From Eublepharis macularius (Eukaryota; Chordata; Lepidosauria; Squamata; Eublepharidae), in assembly GCF_028583425.1 (NCBI RefSeq), contig NC_072798.1, positions 12,402,501 through 12,466,500 on the forward strand: DNA of 64,000 nucleotides, given 5' to 3'. Each line of letters begins with the position of its first letter. Positions within the stretch are counted from its first letter, which is position 1. Below the pieces are notes generated by a model that worked only from the letters and a program-made list of their open reading frames with translations, was not told where the DNA came from and searched no databases. The translations under genes and the position numbers were made by a program. Shown one piece after another: positions 50,197-60,557 of the stretch.

Positions 50197-50548
50197 TAGG
50201 AGCCCTCACACCCAATGAACTGAATGTGGCCCTGAGGGTAGGAATGGGATATAGCAATGACAGCTACTCTGGGATATAACAAAACAAAACAAACTTTTAT
50301 TTTTTCAAGAAGCGTGATGGTTTCATAAAAGTAGTTCTTGGTTCTTAAAATTACTTCATTTAAACTCGTTCACACAGATCTCTTCTAAGGCTTCACACAG
50401 CCTCTTTCTCTGACTCAGTATTTCTCAGACATGCTTAAGGTTACTCAGGCAGCACACAGCTAGCCTCTCTTTTCCTCACTCAATATTTCTCACAGAAATG
50501 CTTAAATTGCTCAGGCAGCACACAGCTTGCCTGCTTTCTTCTGACTTG
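50197..50548 (-). repeat. Unclassified retroelement-like repeat, family N (copy 2)
   Basis: The complement of 50220-50545 matches 24040-24300: TATATCCCAGAGTAGCTGTC, AAAATAAAAG and tandem GGCAGCACACAGCT-type units (50450 and 50515). Truncated on the right by palindrome Q. Confidence 0.6.
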
Positions 50549-50549
50549 G

Positions 50550-50673
50550 GGCCAAGCTAGTGACGAATGACACTTGAACGGCAAATGTATTTCTCCCTGT
50601 TTACTTGCCCTCCACTTGTGCTCCACTCGATCCACTTGCCATTCAAGTGTCATTCGTCACTTGTAGATTGGCC
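50550..50673. mobile_element. Palindromic MITE, family Q
   Basis: GGGCCAAGCTAGTGACGAAT and GACACTTGAACGGCAA mirrored by TTGCCATTCAAGTGTCATTC and GATTGGCCC. Confidence 0.72.
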
Positions 50674-50698
50674 CTGAATCTTTGCTCTCCACTCGTAG

Positions 50699-50852
50699 GC
50701 TGATTCCGCACATGTTGGATAATGCACTTTCAATGCACTTTATCAATCGTTTGAGGTGGGTTTTTTGTTCTGCACACAAAAAAATCCGTTCCAAATGATC
50801 TATAAAGAGGATTGGAAGTGCATTATCCAACTTGTGTGGAATCGGTCTAAAC
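50699..50852. mobile_element. Palindromic MITE, family G (copy 2)
   Basis: TAGGCTGATTCCGCACATGT ... GGAAGTGCATTATCCAACTT and GTGTGGAATCGGTCTA. Close relative of copy 1. Confidence 0.8.
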
Positions 50853-51077
50853 TGCCTTCACTCCGCCCACCCTCTCAGTCATCAACCCATCATATCACTC
50901 ACTCATCCCTCTCTTTCACCCCCCCCCACTCTTCACCTATCTCACACCAAGCATTTAAAGATACATGCACACATTTACTTGAAATCATTACAGATAGTCT
51001 AGGAGTCCTGTCCCTTCACATTCTCTATAATACCTACCAAACAGAATGTGAGGAAACTGAACTCATACTGTGTCCAT

Positions 51078-51220
51078 GGCCATTTCCACACACATTGAAT
51101 AATGCACTTTCGCAATCCTTTTGAAGTGGATTTTTTGTTCCACACATGAAAAATCAGTTTCAAATGTTCACTAAAGTGTATTGAAAGTGCATTATCCAAC
51201 GTATGTGGAAGCAGCCCATG
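51078..51220. mobile_element. Palindromic MITE, family G (copy 3, diverged)
   Basis: GGCCATTTCCACACACATTG ... GAATAATGCACTTTCGC mirrored by GAAAGTGCATTATCCAACG and ATGTGGAAGCAGCCC. Confidence 0.75.
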
Positions 51221-51227
51221 TGTAAGG

Positions 51228-51576
51228 TAGGGCAGCCAGGTTCCCCCTCATAGTGGAAGATGCCCTCCCTTGGTTCTCGCTGCTTTCGCTGTTGCTTGGT
51301 GGAGGAGAGGGAAAAAAATTAGGTATAAAGCTAGCATCATACCAACAGTGCAAGATCACTTCTGGTGTGAACCTGGATGTGACGTCACTACATTGGGGTG
51401 AAGTTCTAGGATTCTCCCAAAGCAGAACTTTGGGAGAATCCTAGCGCATCGCCCCGATGCAGTGATGTCATTTCCTGGTTTGTGCCAAAAGTGACGTTGC
51501 GCTGTTGGCATGAGGGGGCTCTCTTTCTTGCCCACCAGCCTCTTCTGATGGTTTCTAGTGCTTGGCTGGCAACCCT
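51228..51576. mobile_element. hAT-type MITE, family D with inner palindrome
   Basis: TAGGGCAGCCAGGTTCCCCC left end and TGGCTGGCAACCCTA right end. The centre has a perfect inverted repeat CTAGGATTCTCCCAAAG / CTTTGGGAGAATCCTAG at 51406-51442. Confidence 0.72.
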
Positions 51577-51579
51577 AGT

Positions 51580-51985
51580 ATGCCTCCTCGGTGCTCAGCA
51601 CTGAAGGTCAAATAAGAGATGACCCTCAGATAACTATGAATGGATCGCCTCAGTGTTTTGTTTTTTTTAGGGAAAAGAAACCACACAGGGTTTTGGTTTA
51701 GTATCAAGTGCATAGTGTGAAGGAAAAGGAAGTGATACACTTCCCCTCCATGTAGTTGACCAATCAAAACTGGGCTCATCCTGTCGTTAACTCTGAAAGG
51801 GGGGGCAGGGGAATACAGCTAGATATAGGTCTCTTTTTCTGTTCCAGGGATAACCGTGGTTTGGGTGAGTCTCTAGCAGCATCATGCAGAGGAGGGGAAA
51901 GGGTTAAACCTCCTCTTCCACTGTGCTAAAGACAGGGCAGGAATGCTATTTCCTTTTTTAAAAAACGAGATCCACTCTGATTTCC
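51580..51985. other. No recognisable feature
   Basis: Nothing assigned. Confidence 0.4.
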
Positions 51986-51987
51986 CA

Positions 51988-52245
51988 GTTTGGTATGGTG
52001 GTTAAGAGCGGCAGGACTCTAATCTGGAGAACTGGGTTTGGTTCCCCACTCCTCCGCTTGAAGCCAGCTGAGTGACCTTGGGTCAGTCACAGCTCTCTCA
52101 GAGCTCTCTCAGCCCCACCCACCTCACAGAGTGATTGTTGTGAGGATAATAATAACACCCTTTGTATACTGCTCTGAGTGGGTGGGTATACTGCTCCTGA
52201 AGGGCAGTATATAAATTGAATGTTATTATTATTGTTGTTGTTGTT
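51988..52245 (+). repeat. MIR-like tRNA-derived SINE
   Basis: GGTATGGTGGTTAAGAGCGG head to GGCAGTATATAAATTGAATG and a (TTG)n tail. Confidence 0.82.
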
Positions 52246-52900
52246 TGGCATGAAGGTAGCAGACCTCTGTCTGGGTGACACCACTCCTGACGGCAAGTGG
52301 AAAAGTACATGATTCGATGCCCCTCAATTTAAAAAAAATCCCATGCATGTAGAAAACTAGATGTCAGGGAAATGAGTTCTAGCTTACCCTTCTCCCTGAT
52401 ACGCTAGATTTCTGTGAACATGGGTTTCCCCCCACTTTGCAGGAGCATTCTTCAATGGATCTTTCTCTTTCACCAAATCTTGAAACAGGACCCAAGGGAC
52501 TGGGAACACTGTCTTCTCATTAAGAGGAGCAATTTAGTGAACAAAACCAAGCGTGCCAGGTGTTAAAAAGCCAGTTCCCCTCCCTTGTTGGGGCATTAAT
52601 GAGTCTGAGTGAGTGATTGCTGTGTACATAATGTAATTCTGTGCCAACACGGGCAGAATGTCAGAGATAAAGTTTCAGGGCTCATCTGTGCTTACTAATT
52701 TTCCGCTGACAAGTTGCTGCTGACGTTGTACCTCCTAGTGATGGAGAGAATGAACTGGGGATGCTGGAAGCCCTCAGTTCAACGTCTGCCCCTGGCAAAA
52801 ACTCAGCAGGGGCTTCAACCAAGCAACGATGCCTCAGGCCTCCCCCCCCTCGCACAATTCTATCCTCCCCTGCTTCAAAGGAGCCCTGGACAATGGGCAT
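52246..52900. other. No recognisable feature
   Basis: Nothing assigned. Confidence 0.4.
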
Positions 52901-53036
52901 TGGCCTCCTTTCCTCTATTTTGCCCTCACAACTACCCTGTGAGGTAGATTAGGCGGAGTGTGTGACTGGCCCAAGCTCACCCAGCAAACATCATGGTAGA
53001 GTGAAGATTTGAATCTGGGTTTCACAGATCCAAATC

Positions 53037-53609
53037 CAGGGGTCCCCAACATGGTGCCCGTGGGCACAATTGTGTCCGCCAACACCTTTCATGGTGCCTA
53101 CAAATGTTAGAAAATGGGTGGGGCCAGGTGAGGCTTTTGCAAAGCATGACTTTAGATTGGCCTAGGGTTGCCAGCCTCCAGGTAGTGGCTGGAGATCTCC
53201 TGGAATTACAACTGGTCTCCAGGCCACAGAGATCAGTTCACCTGGAGAAAATGGCTACTTTTGGGGTGGATTCTATGGAATTATGCCATGTCAAGGAACT
53301 TTCCCTCCCCAAACCCCACTTTCTCCAGGTTTCTCCAGGTTTCACCCCCAAGAGCTCCAGGAATTTCTCAACTGGGAGCTGGCAACCCTAGATTGGCCAT
53401 TGGAATATTGATTGGCTGTGGAGATTTTTAAAAACATTGCTTTGGCAGCAATTGCTTCTTCAACACAAGGATCTTCACTGAAGGTAAAGCTGTAGGGGCC
53501 ATTTTGTGACTGGCTCCGCCTCCTTAAGCAGCCATTTTGTTGCTATGCCCACCACACTGTGTCAGAATTCCAAATGTGCCTGCAAGTGCAAAAAGGTAGG
53601 GAACCCCTG
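53037..53609. mobile_element. hAT-type MITE, family F (complete, with family E inside)
   Basis: 573 bp including the inner insertion. CAGGGGTCCCCAACATGG to GGTAGGGAACCCCTG, flanks TCCAAATC/TCCTCATC (6 of 8). Centre: CTGGCTCCGCCTCCTTAAGC, AGCCATTTTGTTGCTATGCC. Confidence 0.85.
53163..53390. mobile_element. hAT-type MITE, family E nested in F
   Basis: 228 bp with a perfect duplication GATTGGCC (53155-53162, 53391-53398). Removing it restores the family F text seen at 11862-11890. Confidence 0.95.
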
Positions 53610-53689
53610 TCCTCATCCAACAGCCTGACCACTACACCATGCTGTGTAAGTGCTAATGTTATTATTTGCACAGGTGACCTGTAGCAACA

Positions 53690-53905
53690 AGGAGAGCCAG
53701 TGTTGTATAGTGTGTTGGGCTAAGGCTAGGGCAATCCAGATTCAAATCACTGCTTGTTGCAACGCTCCCTGGGTGACCTTGGTTCAGTCAATCTCTCAGC
53801 CTAACCTACCTCACAAGGTTGTTGTGAGGATAAAATAGGGCAGTGTGTATTCCACCCGTAGCTCCTTGGACGAAGGGTAGGATAAAAATATACTAGATAG
53901 AAGGA
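53690..53905 (+). repeat. MIR-like SINE
   Basis: GAGAGCCAGTGTTGTATAGTG head, GGTGACCTTGGTTCAGTCAA core, CTAACCTACCTCACAAGGTT and GTTGTGAGGATAAAATAGGG tail. Confidence 0.82.
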
Positions 53906-54534
53906 TGATATAAGCCCCTTTCAGAAGTTACAACAACTAATTCTGGGACGCCACAAACTATAGCAGTAACACACTCCTCCTGATATGCATAGTTACCTTA
54001 TTGTGTGTGCGGGGGCAACATGTCTATTTATCATGCATGTGTAACTCCTATGAGGTAATTGGTTTAGCCCAGTAGGGTGGCTAGAGCCAGGCAGCTGAGG
54101 AAATAGCTGGTTGCTGTGGAGTTTAATATTAATTTATATGCTCTTATCACCTTGAATAAGGTAATCAAATGTTGTATGTAAACAATATGACTTAAACTGG
54201 TGTTTATTTATTGTGTTTGGTTGATGTTACTGGGATTGTATTATTTTTGCAGGGCTGTAATTCCCCAACAAGAGGACAGAGGCCTGGGCTACAGTTGCTT
54301 CAAATGAGTGAAAAAAGGACTCACCAATTCTTGGAATGTTGACTGTTTACCTTTTCAAATCTGTTTGGTTGCACTTATGCATCGAGTTAAAGAAAAAAAC
54401 GAGTTGTATTAATTGTTAAAAGGTTTTTAAAAGATTTTTTTTCTTAACTTAAATTTGTGTGCAAGTTTACTTCCTAAGCCCTGATAAAGCCACTAATCAG
54501 GTTGTGCATAATGGAGGTGCAATGCATGCTCATG
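53906..54534. other. No recognisable feature
   Basis: AT-rich, unassigned. Confidence 0.4.
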
Positions 54535-54542
54535 GTAAATAG

Positions 54543-54943
54543 TAGGTTTGCCAGGTTCCCCTCACCGCCCATTGGGAGGGTGGAGTATCTGGCACTTATC
54601 TTGTGTGGAGCATGAGGTCTTCATTTGTGTGTGCTTGCCTGGAGCCAGCGTGATGACATCACTTCTGGAAGTGACGTTACCACACTGCCCGCACGAGTGC
54701 GCCCACGCTCTGCCGATTTGGGGCTCAAATCGGCCCCAATCGAAGTGCAGAAATGCTCTCGCGGGCTGCGCAACGACATCACTTCCAGAAGTGACATTGC
54801 CGTGCCAGTTGGGAGCGCGTGCGTGCTCCTGAGATGCTTGCTGATGGGAACGTGCCCCCTTCTGCCGATCGCTGGGTGATTGGCGGACGAGGGGGCAAAT
54901 CCCTGGGGGTTTGCCCGCCACCAGCGGGCACCTGGGAACCCTA
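54543..54943. mobile_element. hAT-type MITE, family D (large copy)
   Basis: 401 bp, TAGGTTTGCCAGGTTCCCC to GCACCTGGGAACCCTA, flanks GTAAATAG/GTAAAGAG (7 of 8). Two ACTTC(T/C)(G/A)GAAGTGAC palindromic motifs lie inside. Confidence 0.85.
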
Positions 54944-54951
54944 GTAAAGAG

Positions 54952-55740
54952 GAGTGTTATTTCCATTCACACAATATGGTGATTGTGCATATCAGGAGGA
55001 TCACAGGAGATGCATGCTCTGATTACACACAGTTGGTGGGCTCCCAGAATGCCTGGATGTTATTTATTTATTTGGCTTCTGTCTCACCCTCTCTGCAAGT
55101 GGGCTCAGGGCTGGTAAAAGCAATAAAACATAGAGTCTTCATTTATAATTTACAATAAAATCATAGCATTTCCATAAAACACCACCCCCAAGCAGCGACC
55201 TTATAACCCACCCCACTGCTGGCTGAAAAGCCCTAATGTACTTAAATAAGTGCATGGAAAGATGACTTTCCTTGTTTCTGTCTTCTCTCCTCATCTCTGT
55301 CCCAAACATCCAAAAATAACCCATCTGGCATGTTGTTTTCATTAATGTTCAACTCCTTCTTACTTCCTTTTGCTGTCGATTTCTTCTGCTTAGCATCTGG
55401 TATACATTTCTTAGAGATTCTTCGTCTCGGCTGCCTGTCTGTCTAGCTATCACTTATGCATTCCATTTCTCTTCCAGGAAACACAGAGAGGTATAGATGG
55501 GATTGCTATCCCTTTCCAGTCTGCTTACCTCCGTTCCTTCACTTTCCATTATGTGCCACCTTCTGTGTTGGTTCCCCATCTAAGATGACCTTGAAGGCCC
55601 TTTCACAGCTTCCAAGATAGAAAACTGTGTTTGAAGATGAGTAAAACTGGCAAGGAATCCTTAGCTACCTATGGCTCTTTTGACCCGGCCGTGTCGTTAA
55701 AACAAAGATGTACAAATTATGGCCCATGGGCCACACTTGA
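54952..55740. other. Mostly unassigned; LINE 3' piece at 55055-55250
   Basis: TTATTTATTTATTTGGCTTC and GTGGGCTCAGGGCTGGTAA (minus-strand LINE 3' end) at 55055-55110. Otherwise unassigned. Confidence 0.45.
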
Positions 55741-55784
55741 CCTATGAGAGCATTCATCTGGCCCTCAAGCTGCTCGACAATTTG

Positions 55785-56545
55785 TTGGAAGCATCCACCT
55801 ACCAGACTCCCAAAGGGGAGGTGAAATTGACACACCCTCTGAGGAGCAATCTCCACAGGCTCTCTCTTTTAAAACTATGCTTCCCTGCTAACATTGTGCC
55901 TTGTACGCCAGCATCCATGCCATTGTTGTGTTCTGCAAGCATCCATGCCATTATGGTATTCTACATTTTATACTGAGAGTGATATAAGCATCCATGCCAT
56001 CGTTGTGTTGTGCATCTTACGCTACATCTTAAACTCATACTGATATAATGCCAAAGTTCAGTACTGTATCTTATGCATTTTATGTAAGTCATCTGAAGGT
56101 GTCTAGATTGTTAATACTAATTTCTAGAGGACCCAGTGGCCTCTTTGTTATCTCTAAGAAATAAGCACTCTCGCTTCTGAGTGGCCATGGACCGAAGCTG
56201 CAGCTGTGTATTGAAATGTATCTTTTCACAGGAGGGAATGATTCCACTCTGTACTTTGTCTAGACTAAACTGCTTTGTTCCCATGTAACTTTTGAGTTTT
56301 CATGCTTAAATGCAAAGGGGGCGGGAGGACGTCCCTATATCAGTAGTCCTATTGTTTGACTAATTACTTCTTCCAACTTCTACCTATGAGTGCACACTTG
56401 AACTGAATAGATCTCTAAATAAAGTTTCTTCAACCAATGCACCTGCTTGCTTGCTGTGAGGGACTTGGGGATGTAACTGCCAAGGACTGACACATTGTGT
56501 CTCCCTACACTTGAGCATCCTCGTGCAAGAGGTCTTGTGTAGGGA
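55785..56545. mobile_element. Palindromic MITE, family H, split by a solo LTR
   Basis: 55785-55896 (AGGGGAGGTGAAATTGACAC ... TTAAAACTATGCTTCCCTGC) and 56493-56545 (GTGTCTCCCTACACTTGAGC) are consecutive parts of the right arm of family H. Confidence 0.75.
55897..56492 (+). mobile_element. Solo LTR of an endogenous retrovirus-type element
   Basis: 596 bp starting TG (TGCCTTGTACGCC) and ending CA (GGACTGACA), between a 5-bp duplication CATTG (55892-55896, 56493-56497). Three imperfect U3-like repeats GCATCCATGCCATTGTTGTG lie near the left end. AATAAA sits at 56418-56423, about 70 bp before the end, as expected for R/U5. No internal coding region remains, consistent with recombination between two LTRs. 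The strand is inferred from the poly(A) signal. Which retrovirus class it came from is not visible. Confidence 0.82.
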
Positions 56546-56866
56546 GACTCTCTGTCATTGGATGATGTGCTGATGGTCCTGATACATTGTTAAAGAGCAG
56601 TTGTGGGAAAGAACCATATCTGGGCCTCGTCCCACTTTTGAGGAGTCTACAACTGCAAGTGTTGGGGTCCAAAAGCAGTTGGAGATTCCAATGTAGCAGC
56701 CCACAGGCTGAAAAACTTGCCCATCCAGTCGTGCGTTCGTGGTTCTCACACATTAAGTTTTGAATGTTTTCCCTGTGATACTGAACATGTACATGTTAAA
56801 AAGCATGACATTTGAAACCATCTCCGAAGAGGGAGGCTCACAAAAGAAAAAGATAAAATCATAAGA
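56546..56866. other. No recognisable feature
   Basis: Nothing assigned. Confidence 0.4.
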
Positions 56867-56867
56867 G

Positions 56868-57130
56868 CTGGTTTGGTGTCGTGGTTAAGAGCGGCAGGAC
56901 TCTAATCTGGAGAGCCAGGTTTGATTCTCCACTCCTCCGCTTGAAGACAGCTGGGTGATGATAGTTGGGTGATGACAGCTGGGTCAGTCATGGCTCTCTT
57001 GGAGCTTTCTCAGCCCCACCCACCTCACAGGGTGATTGTTGTGGAGATAATAACAACATACTTTGTAAATTGCTCTGAGTGGGTGTTGTCCTGAAGGGCG
57101 GTATATAAATCAAATGTTGTTGTTATAAAA
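56868..57130 (+). repeat. MIR-like tRNA-derived SINE
   Basis: GCTGGTTTGGTGTCGTGGTT head, with a short internal duplication of GGGTGATGA...AGCTGGG near 56955, to GCGGTATATAAATCAAATG and (TTG)n. Confidence 0.82.
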
Positions 57131-57349
57131 ATCATTAAAATTAACAACCAGCCAATAAAACCTAGAAGCAAAAAAGCACATAAAATCCTATTGATAAACA
57201 TACACTTGTACTGTTTCTATCTCTTTTAGTGATAAGAGAAACTAAATATGATACAGATCATAGGTTTGCCACCCCAAACAGCAAATGTTTCTAGTTCCTT
57301 TTTCAGTCCCTGCAACACTTAAGAAGGGAAATGTGTATTATGATGTCAT

Positions 57350-57599
57350 CAGGACTTTTTTTTCTGGGAAGAGGTGGTGGAACTCAGTGGGTTGCCCTCG
57401 GAGAAAATGGTCACATGGCTGGTGGCCCCGCCCCCTGATCTCCAGACAGAGGTGAGTTTAGATTGCCCTCCGCACCAGCGGAGGGCAATCTAAACTCCCC
57501 TCTGTCTGGAGATCAGGGGGCGGGGCCACCAGCCATGTGACCATTTTCAAGAGGTTACGGACCTCCGTTCCACCGCGTTCCCGCTGAAAAAAAGCCCTG
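57350..57599. mobile_element. hAT-type hairpin MITE, family B (copy 5)
   Basis: 250 bp with a perfect duplication GATGTCAT (57342-57349, 57600-57607). The hairpin arms meet at CCGCACCAGCGG near 57470; nearly the whole element is self-complementary. Confidence 0.95.
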
Positions 57600-57607
57600 G
57601 ATGTCAT

Positions 57608-58284
57608 CACTTTTGTATATTATTATCCTAATGATTATTGGAAACACATGACACCTTTTCTTTCTTTCTTGAACTAAACATCCAGTCAGATGAAGAATCT
57701 TGGAGAACTTGAAAACATGCACACACTTTGGCGATGCGCACAGTTCTGCGATACTTTGGTCGGTTCTAATAAAAGGTGCAGAGACACAACTTTTTATTCC
57801 TTGATTGTGTCTCTGCACCAATCGGGCTACTTGCAACTTCTGAAATTACATAAACTTCATTGGACGTTTGCCTGAATTCAGTTTGTCATTACAAGAACGG
57901 ATGAGTGTTTGTGCTTTGATGCTCTTGCAAATGCTTGGTTTAGATCTGATATGCATTTGTAGTGCTCCAGCTATTACACTTTGCATTCCTTAATAACCAA
58001 GACTGTCCGCCAACTGAAGAATATTTAGTCGATTCACTCTCTTCTTTTACAAGCTGTTCATTCATTAAATGTAAGTCTGATACCTTAATAAAATGGCGTT
58101 GACTAAACATGTGAGTTTAATCATTTAAATCTGCACACTCAGGAATAAAACAGTAGCTTGGAAGATGTGCATGATCGCGCAATTCTGTATTTATATAGCA
58201 CTTGAACACGTTCATTATCTCACTACAACCACCTGATAAGGTAGGCTAATAGTACGGTTCTCATATGGACAATGGGAGGGGAGA
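57608..58284. other. No recognisable feature
   Basis: Unique-looking AT-rich sequence, with a short inverted pair GGTGCAGAGACACAA / TTGTGTCTCTGCACC at 57774-57820. Confidence 0.4.
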
Positions 58285-58725
58285 GGCCATGGCTCAGCAA
58301 TAGACCATCTGAGGTTCCAGGTTCAATCCCTGGCATCGCCAGTTAAAAAGGGTCAGGCAGGGCTTTTTTTCAGCGGGAATGCGGTGGAACGGAGTTCCGG
58401 AACCTCTTTAAAGGGGTCACATGGCCAGTGGCCCGTCCCCTGATCTCCAGAGGGAAGTTTAGATTGCCCTCCGCGCCACCCCCCTCTGTCTGGAGATCAG
58501 GGAGCGGGGCCACCGGCCATGTGACCATTTTCTCTGAGGGCAGCCCACTGAGTTCCACCACCTCTTTTCTCAGAAAAAAGCCCTGGGGTCAGGTATTAGG
58601 TGATGTGAAAGACCTCAGCCTGGGACCCGGGAGAGCTGCTGCCGGTCAGAGTAGACAATACTGACCTTGATGGACTGAGGGTCTGACTCAGCATACAGCA
58701 CCTTCATGAGTTTGTGTGTGCGGCT
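58285..58725 (+). repeat. tRNA-derived SINE (alanine-type head) with MITE inside
   Basis: Head GAGAGGCCATGGCTCAGCAA, box B-like CCAGGTTCAATCCCTGGC, then after the MITE GTATTAGGTGATGTGAAAGA, GAGCTGCTGCCGGTCAGAGT and TTGATGGACTGAGGGTCTGA. Confidence 0.78.
58358..58585. mobile_element. hAT-type MITE, family B (copy 6)
   Basis: 228 bp with a perfect duplication GGGTCAGG (58350-58357, 58586-58593). The hairpin is asymmetric because part of one arm is deleted. Confidence 0.94.
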
Positions 58726-58734
58726 TAAGCTAAA

Positions 58735-59070
58735 AAGAACAACTTGGAACTCTCTCCCGTAGAATTTGTCCCTAGGGAGTATTCAGCTGTCTCTTTCTGT
58801 TGCCGTCTTCCACCAGCAGGTGAAGACTTTTGTTATCTGGTTTGGTGATCTCTCACTGATCCCTCCTTTTTGCCTTATATTTTGATTGTTTTTAATGGTT
58901 TTTTATGTACCCATTGGCTTGCTTTTCGTGGTTGTAATGATGTGTTTATGTTTGGATTTAATAATTTTTAAGACACATTTTTATGATGTGTGCTTTAATA
59001 GGCACTTGGGTGGCTCCAATGAGGGCAGAAAGGTGGAGTATAAATTTTATAAATGCAATAAATAATAAAT
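58735..59070 (+). pseudogene. LINE 3' end (L2/CR1 group)
   Basis: A decayed frame resembling 'WNSLP..F' (AACTCTCTCCCGTAGAATTTG) is followed by a T-rich 3' UTR and an end ATAAATTTTATAAATGCAATA / AATAATAAATA. Confidence 0.6.
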
Positions 59071-59520
59071 AGTGAAGTAGGCCATTGATCTGGCATTGCA
59101 CAAGCTTTCCAAAACAGCTGATTCAAGCAGCATTTGCCATTTTGTGATCATCATATCTACCATTTTTTTTCTTCACTAGCACATAAGATTTGAGCATATA
59201 CACACAAGCACTTTATAGAGGCTATAGGTAACCAGCTGTTTTGCATCAACTCAACATTCTTCCAGCGGAAGGGGAAACAATGCTGTCTCGATGAAAGAAA
59301 TACTCGAAAAGGTGCCAAAGCATTGACTTTATCCTTTCCAAGGGTGTATTTCCTTGGACTCCATTCCTGAAATCATTATAATTCTCTAATAACCAGATTG
59401 CTTTTTAAAATTTTTGCTGTTCATGGATTGTTTGTTTTCTGCAGTGGTGGTTTTAATTTTGCACTGTGACTTTTTTATGAGCCTTGTTGATCTGTTGATT
59501 GAAAGGTAGAATATGTATAT
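59071..59520. other. No recognisable feature
   Basis: Nothing assigned. Confidence 0.4.
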
Positions 59521-59523
59521 GAT

Positions 59524-59660
59524 GTCTTGACCTGGACAGCTCAGGCAAGCTTGATCTCATCAGACCCTGGAAGCTAAGCAGAGTTGGCTTTGATAAGTAA
59601 TTGATGGGAGACCTCCAAAGACTGGGATGGTGGTGGTGGTCACCATAAGTGACACTTTCC
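59524..59660 (+). repeat. 5S rRNA-derived SINE
   Basis: GATCTCATCAGACCCTGGAA, GCTAAGCAGAGTTGGC and AATTGATGGGAGACCTCCAAA follow the 5S internal promoter. The body is truncated before 59660. Confidence 0.75.
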
Positions 59661-59677
59661 ACCACTAACTAACTATC

Positions 59678-59904
59678 CAGGGCTTTTTTTCTGGGAAAAG
59701 AGGTGGTGGAACTCAGTGGGTTGCCCTTGGATAAAATGGTCACATGGTTGGTGGCCCCGCCCCCTGATCTCCAGACAGAGGGGTTTAGATTGCAATCTAA
59801 ACTCCCCTCTGTCCGGATATCAGGAGGTGGGGCCACCAACCATGTGACCACTTTCAAGCAGTTCCGGAACTGTTCCACTGCGTTCCAACTGAAAAAAAGC
59901 CCTC
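59678..59904. mobile_element. hAT-type hairpin MITE, family B (copy 7)
   Basis: CAGGGCTTTTTTTCTGGG to GAAAAAAAGCCCTC. The right edge runs into a (CTAT)/(CTGT) simple repeat, so the target duplication is blurred (TAACTATC/CTATCTAT). Confidence 0.85.
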
Positions 59905-60303
59905 TATCTATCTGTCTGTCTGTCTGTTGTCTCACACACCCAGTCTGCTTTACGTGAACTGAAATGTGACTGCATGTTGATGAAAACATAAACTTAGCAG
60001 AAATATCTCTTATGCAGATGTCTGTGTAATGCTGCAACAGACACAATAATCTATTATGACTATCAGCTACTTGGAGGCAAACCCAGCATCTGCCATAGAG
60101 TAAATGTTGTTAAACAGGCAAAGAGAAAGGGCCTGGAACTTATATCACTTCTGATCAATCCAGTGTCTTCATACTGCCTGCCAGTCACAGGAGTTGAATT
60201 TGCACATGGAATGCGCCACTTTAGACTGCAAGCGAATTCTCGCCCATTTTGTTTTTACGTTAATTGCAGTTATTGTCTTGGTTCTGAAAGAATTTTTTAA
60301 TGA
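59905..60303. other. Simple repeat, then nothing recognisable
   Basis: CTATCTATCTGTCTGTCTG at 59905-59927. The rest is unassigned. Confidence 0.45.
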
Positions 60304-60304
60304 G

Positions 60305-60557
60305 CAGGCTCTATGTATTTATTTATGGCATTTTTTTTTTAAACCTCACTTTGTTCAAGGGGCTCAGGGCAGTGTACGTGGTTATCCAACCTCTCTATTC
60401 TGTCTTCACACCAACCCTGCAAAGTAGGTTAGACAGAGAGAGATGCTGACTGGCTAAGCTGAGGCCATCCAGCAAGTTTCATGAAGGGACAAACAGGGGA
60501 TTTTCATGAGGGGGGAGACCCTAGTCTAATTCTCTAAGCACTATGCTATACTGGCTC
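60305..60557 (-). repeat. MIR-like SINE
   Basis: Minus-strand: TCTGTCTTCACACCAACCCT, GCAAAGTAGGTTAGACAG ... CCTAGTCTAATTCTCTAAGC and ACTATGCTATACTGGCTC head. Confidence 0.7.

Larger units (their letters stand above)
52905..53645 (-). repeat. MIR-like SINE split by nested MITEs
   Basis: CCTCTATTTTGCCCTCACAA ... GGCCCAAGCTCACCCAGCAA ... AGATTTGAATCTGGG to 53036, resuming at 53618 with CAACAGCCTGACCACTACAC. Confidence 0.75.
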
